Notes: generated from the sequence alone by a model not told the origin. Numbered from the stretch's first letter, positions 35,342 through 44,514 are shown. The stretch: 64,000 bases of DNA from Compostibacter hankyongensis (GCF_039541075.1 NZ_BAABFN010000021.1:90269-154268), one strand, 5' to 3'. Made by a program: numbers and translations.

Positions 35342-37351
35342 TTACGTGTCAGCACAATCTGTGTTTAACAAATGCTGTAAATTGGGGTCATTCTTAATCC
35401 GCTCCATTTCGCTTTCCACAATCTGCACAACGTCCGCTTTGACCTGCCTGTAATTGGCTTCGATGACCTGCTTCATATTATCGTTGCCGTGTTCATCGGT
35501 AAAGGATAATATCTGTGGTATCTTATTGTAGGCTTTAGTTTCGGCAGAAACCTTTTCGTTATCAACAACGATTTCAGCATGGAAGATTTTCTGCTCGATG
35601 CGTTCATCAAAATTATCTGAAACAGACCCAACGAACATTCCCTGTGTTAAGGTAGATATTTTGGATGCAGGTATAAGGGTGTCCAATTGGGTGGATATGG
35701 ATGTGGATTTATCATTGCGGTTAATGGTGATGCTCTGACGTTTCTGCAATACCTTTCCGAACCGTTCAGAAAGTGTTTTTGCTGTCTCTCCAACGACCTG
35801 TCCACTAAAGATATTACCGACCAGATTTTGAATTACCTTACTTTCTTTATCGCCGTAATCCCTCGTTAACTGCGAATAGTCTTGGATGCCAAAAAGTGAC
35901 GAAATTCGATTTGAACGTGCTGTGCTGATAAAATCCAAACCCCTAAAATAAATGGTGGGCAACTCATCTATGACAATGGAACTTTGAAGCTGTCCTTTCT
36001 TATTGATGAGTTTTACAATCCTCGAATTGTACAATCCCAAAGCGGACGAATAGATGTTTTGACGGTCGGGGTTATTCCCGACACATAGTATCTTCGGTTC
36101 TTGTGGGTTATTGATGTCCAGTGAAAAATCATCCCCCGTCATGACCCAATAAAGCTGTGGCGAAATCATCCGTGACAACGGAATTTTTGCCGATGCTATC
36201 TGCCCCTGCAACTGGTCTTGCGCTCCGCCTTGCCACGCATCCATGAAAGCTGAAAGATAGTTTTCAAGTTCGGGATATGAGGTAAGTATCGTAAAAACAT
36301 CTGCATATTTTTTATTCAGCAATTCAATAGCATGGGGAAACGTACAATACTTTCCGTCTTCATAGATTTTCAGAAACCAAATGATGGAAGCAAGCAATAT
36401 AATTGGGCTTTCCACGAAAAAATCCCCTTGCTTCAAAATCCACGACCTGTTGAGGTTTAACATGATGGTGTAAGAGGCTTCGTAAGCATCGGAAATATCC
36501 GTCATAAAGGCAGGGCTTAGGGGATTGCATCGGTGGCTACGGCGTGGGTCGTCAAAATTGATAACATAAAACTTGGGCTTAACCTTATACTTCTCGGAGT
36601 GTTTCAGCAAATGGTTGTAGGCAATGGTGGACAGGTCGTCAAACTTGAAATCGTAGATATACATCGCAAACCCCTTTTCGATATGTTGCTTGATGTAGTT
36701 GTTTACGATGGCGTAGGATTTTCCGGAGCCGGGAGTACCAAGTACAATCGAAGCCCGAAAAGGGTTTACGATATTAATCCATCCATTGTTCCACTTGCCT
36801 TTGTAAAAAAACTTTGTCGGAAGATTGACCGAGTATTCATTTTCTATCAGACGGGTTTCCTGTTGGAAACTCTCGTTTTCATTATTGAAAACATCGTCCA
36901 TCAGATTGTTGCGGAGTAGTCGGCTCATCCATACCCCTGCCATGAGCAAGGCTATATATCCCAGACTTGTTGTAAGTATGTAAAGGAATGTGGCAACCTC
37001 TGCCGACAGTTTTAACAACGGTGTGTTCAGAAAGAACAGCACAAAGCCGATAACTAAGGCGGTGTAAATCTTAGACCATGTTATCTTTTCATTCTTTACA
37101 CCCTTAGTGCCGAGACAGCTTAACGCCAACAACAACAATGCAAAAATCTTGGTGTAAAGGGTGTGGGCAAACAGCCCTGCGGTACGGTTGAAATTGGTCA
37201 GTATCTTACCGATAATTTCCAGTGCCCATCCACGTTCGGCAAAGAACCCGTAACAGAACCAATAAAAGTGCATCAGTACCATAAGAGTACTTACAGCACG
37301 CATAAAAGCCATGATTTTGGCTAATCCTCTCAAATCATCTTCTCCCTGCAT
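35342..37351 (-). CDS. mobC: Conjugal coupling protein MobC (VirD4/TraG type)
   Basis: 669 residues. Several membrane helices occupy the first 170 residues, including FALLLLALSCLGTKG and VLFFLNTPLLKLSAEVATFL. Walker A is VLGTPGSGKSYAIVNN and Walker B is QSSIVIDELPTIYFRG. This is the type IV coupling ATPase that links the relaxosome to the transfer channel at the inner membrane; in Bacteroides elements it is called MobC. A fragment of its 3' end lies at 27563 in the same orientation. Unlike in compact elements, 9 kb of cargo separates it from mobB. Confidence 0.9.
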   Translation of the reverse strand: MQGEDDLRGLAKIMAFMRAVSTLMVLMHFYWFCYGFFAERGWALEIIGKILTNFNRTAGLFAHTLYTKIFALLLLALSCLGTKGVKNEKITWSKIYTALVIGFVLFFLNTPLLKLSAEVATFLYILTTSLGYIALLMAGVWMSRLLRNNLMDDVFNNENESFQQETRLIENEYSVNLPTKFFYKGKWNNGWINIVNPFRASIVLGTPGSGKSYAIVNNYIKQHIEKGFAMYIYDFKFDDLSTIAYNHLLKHSEKYKVKPKFYVINFDDPRRSHRCNPLSPAFMTDISDAYEASYTIMLNLNRSWILKQGDFFVESPIILLASIIWFLKIYEDGKYCTFPHAIELLNKKYADVFTILTSYPELENYLSAFMDAWQGGAQDQLQGQIASAKIPLSRMISPQLYWVMTGDDFSLDINNPQEPKILCVGNNPDRQNIYSSALGLYNSRIVKLINKKGQLQSSIVIDELPTIYFRGLDFISTARSNRISSLFGIQDYSQLTRDYGDKESKVIQNLVGNIFSGQVVGETAKTLSERFGKVLQKRQSITINRNDKSTSISTQLDTLIPASKISTLTQGMFVGSVSDNFDERIEQKIFHAEIVVDNEKVSAETKAYNKIPQILSFTDEHGNDNMKQVIEANYRQVKADVVQIVESEMERIKNDPNLQHLLNTDCADT

Positions 37352-37630
37352 AACAAAAATTTTTAGTGATGCAGGAAATTTAGAGGCTATTTAAAAGGGC
37401 TTATCTAAAGCGGTGTCCGATGGCTTTTGGTGGCTTTGTTTGACAGTATTTTAAAACCACAAAGACCAAGATGTTAATCCTGGTCTTTGATTTATTCTTT
37501 TCTGAGCAGTGCTTTCCCTTTTTAGACGGGCGCCGTTATGACAGTTTACTTGCCCATAACCGTTATGGATTGACGTTCGTTCGGAAATTCATTGCGAACT
37601 TCCACGCCTGAACGTTGGAACGACAGGATG

Positions 37631-38196
37631 CTAAGACCTCTGTTGAGTTATTTGTCGGATTTCTACACGTGGATAACCTTCCTTTAATGCTAAAGTAGTT
37701 ATTCGAGTTACAAACTCTGTTTTCTCCTTTGCATATGCTTCCTGAGATTGAAAATCGGTTCCCTGAATTTTCGCCGCAATGCATTTCTTCAAATCTTCAT
37801 ATTCTTTCGCTATTTTGAGTGTTCCCGTAGATAATCTCTAAATGCCAATGTTTTCTTTTCCTCTTCCCCTCCTTGTTCTACAATGTGAATGTGGTATTTA
37901 TGAGGTTATTCTTTCGGCTTATGCAGAAAAGCAGAAAAAACATCGTCTTGATGTGGAATATAGGTGTATCCTATCTTTTTTAGGTTTTGGACGTAGGATT
38001 TTAATTTATCAAAGTTAGTTACAGATATTTGGATGTCTATAATCGGTTTAGCTGAAAGTCGGGGAACAGAAGTTGAACCGTTATGTTCAATTCGTATTGA
38101 GGAGTCATTTAAAACTTTCAATATCTCTTTACGCACAGTAAGAAACTCACTTTCCCAGTTTTTATCGTAAGGAATAATTTCTATTTTATTATCCAT
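37631..38196 (-). pseudogene. GrpB family protein, broken by a stop and a frameshift
   Basis: The N-terminal half reads IEIIPYDKNWESEFLTVRKE then IEHNGSTSVPRLSAKPIIDI, typical of GrpB (UPF0157) nucleotidyltransferase-like proteins. After FLHKPKE an in-frame TAA (37906-37908) interrupts the gene. The same frame continues with PHKYHIHIVEQGGEEEKKTL and AFRDYLREHSK, and then one base is missing near 37811-37815. After the shift IAKEYEDLKKCIAAKIQGTD follows to the end at 37631. Both halves are family-like, so this is a recently inactivated gene of about 185 codons. Confidence 0.8.
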
Positions 38197-38317
38197 AACT
38201 TCTACTTTCAATATTTTTACATTTTAGTCAACGTCGGACAAATTTCGTCATATCGGTTTTGGGCTTTGCAAAGGAACGTGAATAGAAACACGAAGTTTCA
38301 GTTATTCCCAAACGTTA

Positions 38318-38390
38318 CATAAGCCATGTTCTATTTGCTGAATTAGAAAAAGGAAATGAAAATGGCTTATGCGGTAATAGAATTACTGTC
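38318..38390. repeat. Short dispersed repeat, copy a
   Basis: CATAAGCCAT (38318-38327) and ATGGCTTATG (38362-38371) form an inverted pair, and the whole stretch of about 72 bases resembles 43504-43575. It may be a small non-autonomous element or a shared promoter segment. Confidence 0.4.
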
Positions 38391-38457
38391 GTTAAATTTA
38401 GCACTTAACCCGACCTTTTGCAAAATCGATATTATCTGCTGCCCTTTTTTCAGTCGG

Positions 38458-38778
38458 TTAATCTTCGTCTGTCGGTATGTTTCTAAGAATTTTATAGTCA
38501 ATATAAAACGTACCGAACGGAATAAAACACGCAATAAGAACCTTCCAGGTGGTTTCTTTGAATTTCCATTGTTGTTCTACGCCTACACGCAACGCATTAA
38601 ACACAAACAGCAGGAAAAGTGCACCGTGAATGGGGCCAAGCGACTTGGACAAGCCGGGAACATCCCAAAAATGCTTCAGGGGTACGGCAATAAAAACCAA
38701 GACAAGTAATGATATGCCTTCTAAGATAGCCAGGAGTCGTAAACGCCCGATAGAGGTGGTGAAAAGTTTCTTCATCAT
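38458..38778 (-). CDS. DUF3817 membrane protein
   Basis: About 106 residues from 38778 (MMKKLFTTSIGRLRLLAILE). It has three hydrophobic helices and the family pattern LLAILEGISLLVLVFIAVPL then GPIHGALFLLFVFNALRVGV. DUF3817 proteins are small inner-membrane proteins of unknown role. Its ATG overlaps the previous stop codon (TAATG), so translation is coupled to the gene upstream. Confidence 0.78.
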   Translation of the reverse strand: MMKKLFTTSIGRLRLLAILEGISLLVLVFIAVPLKHFWDVPGLSKSLGPIHGALFLLFVFNALRVGVEQQWKFKETTWKVLIACFIPFGTFYIDYKILRNIPTDED

Positions 38779-39242
38779 TAAAATATTCTGAAATAAGGTC
38801 TGCCTGATAAGGGTGAAAACGGCCAGGGAATGGCTACGAAAATGAGGATTAATCCAATGGTAAACCAAACGAACATTGTTTTAAATTTCTTCTTGTCCGT
38901 TTGCTGTCGCTTTGCCTTTGCCGAGCCGATTGTTATCACCACAATAGCAGTTAGCATTAAAATAATATGAATTAAACCGTAGAAAGTCAGCTCTACGTTT
39001 TGAAAACTACTTTCCTTTTCTTTCCAAAAATATTTGACCAGCGGACTCTGCGTATATAGGATGATGCCGATCATTAGTTGAATATGTGCAACCGTAGCCG
39101 TCCAGTGTCGGAACGCGTTGTCCGATTTTGAAAAAGTCCTGTCGTTGACCAAACCGACAAATGCCCTGTAAATGGCATACAGTAAAAAAGCTAAAACAAG
39201 CCAACGAATCAAAGAATGGAGAACTAATAAAGTGGAATACAT
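38778..39242 (-). CDS. Small membrane protein, four predicted helices
   Basis: 154 residues from ATG 39242 (MYSTLLVLHSLIRWLVLAFL). Helices include TVAHIQLMIGIILYTQSPLV, ELTFYGLIHIILMLTAIVVI and FVWFTIGLILIFVAIPW. Several His residues lie in or near helices, which could bind haem as in cytochrome b-like proteins, but no clear motif proves it. It is the second gene of the DUF6010-this-DUF3817 operon, starting two bases after the DUF6010 stop. Confidence 0.65.
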   Translation of the reverse strand: MYSTLLVLHSLIRWLVLAFLLYAIYRAFVGLVNDRTFSKSDNAFRHWTATVAHIQLMIGIILYTQSPLVKYFWKEKESSFQNVELTFYGLIHIILMLTAIVVITIGSAKAKRQQTDKKKFKTMFVWFTIGLILIFVAIPWPFSPLSGRPYFRIF

Positions 39243-39244
39243 AA

Positions 39245-39676
39245 TTACGTTGTAACGGTGCTTTGTTTTCTGAATACATTCCAAATCGTAGGAGCCCCGA
39301 AGAAAAACCAGATTGCCAGCACCGCATCACAAACGGCACATCCGGCAGACGAAAGTTGTGCAAAGTGAATGATGGGTTCACCGTATAGATGATGCATTAC
39401 GTCCCAGCCCGTGTGCAACAGCCAACCGATACCGATGAAATAATAATGCTTGAGGGCTTTGAAAGCCACAAACAACATAACAGCACCAAAAACATATTCC
39501 CAGACGCCCAATCCGCCGCTCCAGTAAACACCGCCTGCACCGGCAATGATGACGGTGTTGATTTTTTGTCGAGATGGCTCCCTCACAAACGACATGATGA
39601 TGATAAATAAGAAACCAATCAGCACAGCAGCCAATGCATTGGTGATTGTAAATTCAGGAATGATGTGCGTATGCAT
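39245..39676 (-). CDS. DUF6010 membrane protein
   Basis: 143 residues with four helices. Typical stretches are NALAAVLIGFLFIIIMSFVR, YWSGGLGVWEYVFGAVMLFV and GIGWLLHTGWDVMHHLYGEP. The family has no known function. It is the first gene of a three-gene operon and lies behind a perfect palindrome and a -7 box, so a repressor is likely to control the operon (see 39701-39738). Confidence 0.75.
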   Translation of the reverse strand: MHTHIIPEFTITNALAAVLIGFLFIIIMSFVREPSRQKINTVIIAGAGGVYWSGGLGVWEYVFGAVMLFVAFKALKHYYFIGIGWLLHTGWDVMHHLYGEPIIHFAQLSSAGCAVCDAVLAIWFFFGAPTIWNVFRKQSTVTT

Positions 39677-39700
39677 ATTTTTCTATTTTTTGTCTGCTTG

Positions 39701-39738
39701 CAAAGTTAAACAAAAAACATACTAATTAGTATGTTTTT
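39701..39738 (-). promoter_or_regulatory. Promoter and palindromic operator of the DUF6010 operon
   Basis: On the minus strand TAACTTTG (39708-39701) is a -7 box 25 bases before the ATG. Upstream lies a perfect 26-bp palindrome (39713-39738) with core TACTAATTAGTA (39720-39731). The same TACTA-NN-TAGTA core occurs upstream of map and, with one mismatch, of tetR. The rest of the 39677-40153 gap shows no gene. Confidence 0.65.
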
Positions 39739-40153
39739 AGGTAAAAAATATTTTAGCCATTTGGGTAAATTGTAAATTGCTTTTAATGAGATGGATGTGT
39801 TTTTTTATATCAGAAGTGATCGAAACTCTATAGGTAAGGCGCAAAACACCCGCTGCACACTTGTCAACAAAGATTGAAGCTTCAGTCATGCTTCGTTATC
39901 TGGCGTTTAAATCTTAGTAGGTTATATGCAGTCCTTTTTCGCTTTGTCGGTTTAGAGATATTGTTTAATTTTGTGGCTATGAGAATGACCGTAATGCTAT
40001 AATATCCCTTTTTAAGCTTAGTTCTTTAAGCAATGCGCTTTATATATACAAAGCGTACTTTTCTATTATTCATTCATTTTATTATAATCTTAAAACCAAG
40101 TCCACTGGTCGACGCTATTTATTGCCGTGGTTGGTTTTTTTAACAAAAAAATT

Positions 40154-40933
40154 ATGTCAGATATACTAAGTATAAAGGAAATAGAGCATTTTATCCATAG
40201 CGGGTTTGTTCGTCTTGATAATTCATTTTCCAAAGAAATAGCGGATGCTGCTTTAGAAATTCTATGGAACGACCTTCCTTGTGACAGGTCAAATCCTTCA
40301 ACCTGGACTGAGCCTGTAATTCGTTTGGGAATGTACACGAATGAACCTTTTGTCAATTCAGTAAACACTCCTAAGCTGCACAATGCTTTCAATCAGTTAG
40401 TTGGCAAGGACAAATGGATTCCTTGTCGGAGCGTAGGAACATTTCCTGTTAGATTTCCATCTGCTAAACAGCCTAATGATACCGGTAAACACGTAGATAC
40501 GAGCTTCCCGGGAAAAGACCCCAATAATTATTTCGAATGGCGTGCCAATGTCAAATCGAGAGGACGAGCATTGTTGATGTTGATTTTGTATTCGGATGTC
40601 AGCGAAAACGATGCCCCAACAGTCATTTATGAAAGTTCTCACATTGATGTTGCAAGCTTATTATCCAAAGAGGGAGATCCAGGTCTTTCATTTATGGAAC
40701 TTGCAAGCAAGTTGGACGAGTTGCCAAAAAGGGGAGAAATATTTGCAACTGGTAAGGCAGGTACAGTTTACCTATGTCATCCGTTTTTGGTTCATTCAGC
40801 TCAATCCCACAGGGGAAGTACGCCTAAATTTATGGCACAGCCCCCTTTGTTGTTAAGAGGCGAATTGTCTATTTCAGATTCTAATGTCGGCTATTCTCCC
40901 GTTGAAAGAGCTATTCGTTTAGGAATAGGTTAA
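40154..40933 (+). CDS. Phytanoyl-CoA dioxygenase-like Fe(II)/2-oxoglutarate oxygenase
   Basis: 259 residues from ATG 40154 (MSDILSIKEIEHFIHSGFVR), a start typical of PhyH proteins. The metal triad is visible as HVD in GKHVDTSFPG and a distal His in YLCHPFLVHSAQSHRG, and an Arg for 2-oxoglutarate is probably in QSHRG. It would hydroxylate an unknown small molecule using oxygen and 2-oxoglutarate. It is one of few plus-strand genes in the cargo and has its own terminator. Confidence 0.8.
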   Translation: MSDILSIKEIEHFIHSGFVRLDNSFSKEIADAALEILWNDLPCDRSNPSTWTEPVIRLGMYTNEPFVNSVNTPKLHNAFNQLVGKDKWIPCRSVGTFPVRFPSAKQPNDTGKHVDTSFPGKDPNNYFEWRANVKSRGRALLMLILYSDVSENDAPTVIYESSHIDVASLLSKEGDPGLSFMELASKLDELPKRGEIFATGKAGTVYLCHPFLVHSAQSHRGSTPKFMAQPPLLLRGELSISDSNVGYSPVERAIRLGIG

Positions 40934-40952
40934 TCATAAAAATGCTCATATC

Positions 40953-40990
40953 GAAAGAGATTGCTTTTTTTAGCAGTCTCTTTCTTTTTA
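40953..40990 (+). terminator. Terminator after the dioxygenase gene
   Basis: AAAGAGATTGC pairs with GCAGTCTCTTT (one G-U) and is followed by a T-rich stretch, 20 bases past the stop codon. Confidence 0.7.
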
Positions 40991-41135
40991 GGGTTGCTTA
41001 TAACGAGCCGATTGTTGGCGATAGACGGAATTGCACGCACCAAAGCCGCATAGTAGCACGAAGCTCAATAAATGAATGAAAATAAATAATGTTGATTCTG
41101 CTCGCTTATTGCCAACACTTTGCATTATTCCCAAC

Positions 41136-41540
41136 TCAGTTGCCACGACACCCCGAACCGGTCGGTAACTCCACCCAAAAGCTTTTAATCGATTTTAAGC
41201 TAAAACCCTTAAATCCTTTAAACTTATAAACATCGCAGAAAGCAAAAACGGCTCCTTCGTTTGTCCATATTTGTCCGTCAACCGAGGCATCTGTTCCGTG
41301 GGTAATTATGGTTTCGATTACCATTTTGGATGCATTTCGTATGGGGTAATGCTGAAGTTGCTTTTCAAAATTCTCTATTCCCGACAGGGTGTTTTGTCCG
41401 ACGATTTCCCAAATGATATGGTCATCAAGATGCTTTTTACAAAAATCTAAATCATCCTTTGCCCAAGCCGTATAAAAGTCTTTGAGAAAGTTCTTTTTCG
41501 GGGCATTACCGCAATCGGAAGGAATAATTATCTGTGTCAT
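41136..41540 (-). CDS. NTF2/SnoaL-like protein
   Basis: 134 residues from ATG 41540 (MTQIIIPSDCGNAPKKNFLK). FLKDFYTAWAKDDLDFCKKH, LDDHIIWEIVGQNTLSGIEN and the later GQIWTNEGAVFAFCDVYKFK fit the cone-shaped NTF2-like fold, which houses small-molecule enzymes or ligand-binding proteins. The end, SFWVELPTGSGCRGN, looks slightly extended compared with the usual stop after the last strand. Function unknown. Confidence 0.72.
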   Translation of the reverse strand: MTQIIIPSDCGNAPKKNFLKDFYTAWAKDDLDFCKKHLDDHIIWEIVGQNTLSGIENFEKQLQHYPIRNASKMVIETIITHGTDASVDGQIWTNEGAVFAFCDVYKFKGFKGFSLKSIKSFWVELPTGSGCRGN

Positions 41541-41709
41541 CATTCGTGCGTCGTTACCTTGTTTGTGTACTACCAACTGATTTTTGTGGAGGTTTTCTTC
41601 AAAATTATAAAATCGTATATGGACAACAAAACAATTAGGTGAACTTTAAAACAAGTTCTTAAGTTTCCCGAAACATATTTCAAAACGCAGACTAACCAAA
41701 TTTTTGAGT

Positions 41710-42186
41710 TTATTCCAGAAGCAGGTCAATGACTTCTTCTGCATTGGCATCGTTATGCTTCCACAGTTCTTCAAAAGTTTGGACGTTTTCTACCGAAATT
41801 CCTTTCTCTGTCAGTTTAGCGGCTGCTTGTTCCTCATTGATATTTAACACCCTGAATGCATCCTCCACAGGTGCTTTTACAATTCTGTCCATGATTTGCA
41901 AATCGACCGGCGGATACATTCTTTCAGATATAATAAGAACAACAGCTAATGTCAGTACCGCAAGTAATGCAGGCAAAAAAACACTTTTCTTAAAATGAAT
42001 TTTCAAAGCTTTCCAATTCAAAATGATGTGGAAAATGGCACAAATAACAAATAACAATCCGAGTATTTCGTGAACTACTTCGGTGTAGCCGTCAAACAGA
42101 TGGAAAAACATCAGCAGTCCCGAAATGCCTACGACAAGGAACACCAATGATATAAATGGGGTAACATAATTTCTATTGAGTTTCAT
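41710..42186 (-). CDS. DUF4405 membrane protein
   Basis: 158 residues. Helix one (YVTPFISLVFLVVGISGLLM), helix two with His residues (VVHEILGLLFVICAIFHIIL) and helix three (VFLPALLAVLTLAVVLIISE) match DUF4405, a group related to cytochrome b-type membrane domains. A soluble tail of about 65 residues follows, ending in FEELWKHNDANAEEVIDLLL. The paired His residues could hold haem. It lies downstream of the flavodoxin-like oxidoreductase gene on the same strand with 14 bases between, so both may serve one redox path. Confidence 0.72.
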   Translation of the reverse strand: MKLNRNYVTPFISLVFLVVGISGLLMFFHLFDGYTEVVHEILGLLFVICAIFHIILNWKALKIHFKKSVFLPALLAVLTLAVVLIISERMYPPVDLQIMDRIVKAPVEDAFRVLNINEEQAAAKLTEKGISVENVQTFEELWKHNDANAEEVIDLLLE

Positions 42187-42200
42187 AATACCATATTTGA

Positions 42201-42791
42201 TTAATTGAGTTTTGAAAATCTTTTCTCAAGTTCATGCAGCCATTTGACCCGTTTTTCGTGGCTCACTCTTTTTACCGATGTAAAGCTGAGCCATTTGACG
42301 TTTTTGTAGCCCATTGTTTTGAATACACTTCGTATCATCACTTTTCGAATCAAGTTTCCGATAAGCAGTGAGTACATAATTTTGGGTTTGTTCATCGTGG
42401 TGATGACGGTAATGCTTTTCAGATTATGTAATAGCGGCACCAACCCGAAACCTCTCGGATGATGGTCATACGCCAATCCGGGCGACAATACACGGTCGAT
42501 AAATCCTTTGGTGGCGGCAGGCATAATGTCCCACCAAATCGGGAAAATAAAAATCAGGTGGTCGGCTTTTTTCAATCGTTCGTGGTAGCCAATAACCTGG
42601 GGGTCAACCGCACGATGTTCAACAAAGGCTTTTAAATCGTCCGATGTCATTCGGGGATGAAATTGGTCTTTGTCCAGGTGCATCAAATCCACTTTGTGAC
42701 CGGATTTTTGAAGTCCCTTGCTGACCGATTCTAAAATGGCGTTGCAATAACTTCCTTCATAAGGATGGTTGAATACAATGATGGTTCTCAT
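42201..42791 (-). CDS. NAD(P)H-dependent oxidoreductase (flavodoxin-like fold)
   Basis: 196 residues from ATG 42791 (MRTIIVFNHPYEGSYCNAIL), the usual start of the NAD(P)H dehydrogenase (quinone)/azoreductase family. HLIFIFPIWWDIMPAATKGF is the conserved FMN-site helix region. It would reduce quinones or nitro or azo compounds with two electrons. The upstream Crp/Fnr gene and the palindrome TAACAATTGTTA in between suggest local control. It lies upstream of the DUF4405 gene. Confidence 0.85.
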   Translation of the reverse strand: MRTIIVFNHPYEGSYCNAILESVSKGLQKSGHKVDLMHLDKDQFHPRMTSDDLKAFVEHRAVDPQVIGYHERLKKADHLIFIFPIWWDIMPAATKGFIDRVLSPGLAYDHHPRGFGLVPLLHNLKSITVITTMNKPKIMYSLLIGNLIRKVMIRSVFKTMGYKNVKWLSFTSVKRVSHEKRVKWLHELEKRFSKLN

Positions 42792-42845
42792 TTTTGACTG
42801 TTTAATTACAATGCAAAATTGAGCAGCAAAGCAGGTGTGGGACGA

Positions 42846-42857
42846 TAACAATTGTTA
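42846..42857. promoter_or_regulatory. Palindrome between the Crp gene and the oxidoreductase
   Basis: TAACAATTGTTA is a perfect 12-bp palindrome 55 bases upstream of the oxidoreductase start, in the gap after the Crp gene. It may be an operator for that Crp protein or another dimeric regulator. Confidence 0.4.
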
Positions 42858-42868
42858 ATAAATCCGTT

Positions 42869-43408
42869 TTATCGTCTGTTTCGGATTCGGCTCAGGGAAA
42901 CGGAAGTAATGCCCAGATACGAGGCAATGTAATGTTGCGGTACGCGCTGCACGATGTGCGGATATTGCGCCAACAGCTCTTCGTAACGTTGTTGCGGTGA
43001 ATTTTTGAGGTAGGAAAAAAACAGTTGCTGAGCCTGGAAAAGGCGTTTAAACAAATGCTCTTCAAACTGCTTTTTGATGTCGGGCGATTGCTCTACAATC
43101 ATTTGAAATTCCTTTTGCGTGATGGTTTGCAAAACGCAAGGTTCAATGGTTTCGATGCTGTACAGGCTCGGCTGGTTGGTTCGGAAACTTTCGATGGAAG
43201 AAACGCTGTCGCCCTCAAAGAAAAATTGCGTCGTGATTTCTTTGCCGTCGTTGTTCACCCAGGTACGCAGGCAACCTTTTTCAATGAAGTACATTGTTTT
43301 GGAAATTTTCCCTTCCTGCAACAGGATGGTTCTCGCCGGAGCTTCCACCTGTTTGAAAAAAGGGGAGAAGATGTTCCAAGGGATTCTATTTTTTGTTTTT
43401 TGCTTCAC
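42869..43408 (-). CDS. Crp/Fnr family regulator
   Basis: 179 residues. The beta-roll includes ILLQEGKISKTMYFIEKGCL and the C-terminal helix-turn-helix reads PQHYIASYLGITSVSLSRIR. It is distinct from the two twin Crp proteins of this window. It lies upstream of the oxidoreductase and DUF4405 genes in the same direction and probably regulates them. The effector cannot be predicted. Confidence 0.85.
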   Translation of the reverse strand: MKQKTKNRIPWNIFSPFFKQVEAPARTILLQEGKISKTMYFIEKGCLRTWVNNDGKEITTQFFFEGDSVSSIESFRTNQPSLYSIETIEPCVLQTITQKEFQMIVEQSPDIKKQFEEHLFKRLFQAQQLFFSYLKNSPQQRYEELLAQYPHIVQRVPQHYIASYLGITSVSLSRIRNRR

Positions 43409-43503
43409 TGTGCGGTATCGTTTTTGGATTTGCGGATAGCTATTTGGCTGTTTGCAGAGTAACAGAAAAAGAAGGGTGAACTTTCAATTCCATACAACAG
43501 TAT

Positions 43504-43575
43504 CATAAGCCATTTCCCATTTCCTAAATTAAAAAAAGGAAATTATTACGACTTGTGCGGTGATAAAATTACAGA
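43504..43575. repeat. Short dispersed repeat, copy b
   Basis: Resembles 38318-38390: both begin CATAAGCCAT, contain an A-rich block ending AAGGAAAT and continue with TGCGGT and AATTAC. The inverted arm is degenerate here. It lies upstream of the Crp gene. A half-kept TACTA-type site (TAGTATGTAGTA) is at 43631-43642. Confidence 0.4.
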
Positions 43576-43683
43576 CAACTCAACTGTATGAAGTACAATC
43601 CATCAAATCCCGAGTTCTTAAGTGGAATAATAGTATGTAGTACCTTTAAATCCATATCCATCTTTGGGCGGGGATTTTTAAAA

Positions 43684-44514
43684 CTAAGAAAATGCCTTCA
43701 TAAATTCCTTATAAGCAATTTTCCCCTGAGTGAATTTTTCTAAGGCCATGTACTGTTTTTCCTCTGTTGTGTTCTCTCTATTATTGCACCTGTCAACTAA
43801 TTCTAGTTCATTTACTAACGGCTTATGTATATGTTTTCTTTTGAGAAATGCCTCATAATATCGGATGCCGAATATTCTCTGAGACGCAGCATTGATGTGA
43901 ATGCCGTCCGGGTTGGCTGTAAGTCCCTTGGCCGTAACATAGTAACAATTTTCTTGCTCTTGGGCATATTTTTGAAGTTCTTTATCCACTAGCTGATGTT
44001 CTGTGCACCCGGCTCCGAATGCTACTTTACCTAAATATTCACCTAAACCGCCTACAATAAATGGAATTTCGGGTACTGATAATGTCTCCCTAATTTGATT
44101 AAATATTTTTGATAATTTCTCGTAGTATTGTTTGAATTTTCCGCCTTGGCTATCACTTTCCCCTTGATGCCAAAGCACACCAGATAGTTCGCTGTTTTCG
44201 GTTGCAAATTGAGCTTCGCTTATTGCATGACGAAATAAAATTCCATCTGTTGACCAATCATCAATGGAACTACCACCTTCTGCGCAGGGAATAAGGCCGA
44301 TTTCTTCTTCCTCATTGTCCCAACACCAAGCTTCTGCAAATGACGCAGCAAGCCCGATACCCGCAACAGGTCTGTCATAATGAACAGGTTCGACCATCAT
44401 TTGCCATCTGCCGTTTCGCAGCATCATAATCCTTTTATTGTATATCGGTTTCACTTCATGAGCAAACCCGCGACCTGCCATATTCGATTGTCCAATCAAT
44501 AAAAATGATTTCAT
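43684..44514 (-). CDS. Sialate O-acetylesterase-type SGNH esterase
   Basis: 276 residues. FLLIGQSNMAGRGF carries the block I Ser, GVLWHQGESDSQGG the conserved His-Gln-Gly-Glu-Ser block and NPDGIHINAASQ the Asp-His pair, as in the SASA domain (sialate O-acetylesterase and carbohydrate esterase families). There is no signal peptide, so unlike many relatives it should be cytoplasmic. It would remove acetyl groups from a sugar; which one is unknown. Confidence 0.8.
   Translation of the reverse strand: MKSFLLIGQSNMAGRGFAHEVKPIYNKRIMMLRNGRWQMMVEPVHYDRPVAGIGLAASFAEAWCWDNEEEEIGLIPCAEGGSSIDDWSTDGILFRHAISEAQFATENSELSGVLWHQGESDSQGGKFKQYYEKLSKIFNQIRETLSVPEIPFIVGGLGEYLGKVAFGAGCTEHQLVDKELQKYAQEQENCYYVTAKGLTANPDGIHINAASQRIFGIRYYEAFLKRKHIHKPLVNELELVDRCNNRENTTEEKQYMALEKFTQGKIAYKEFMKAFS

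Noticed and set aside
37563..37784. A 73-codon minus-strand frame upstream of mobC
   Set aside because: It overlaps the GrpB remnant in another frame; the GrpB frame has clear family similarity.
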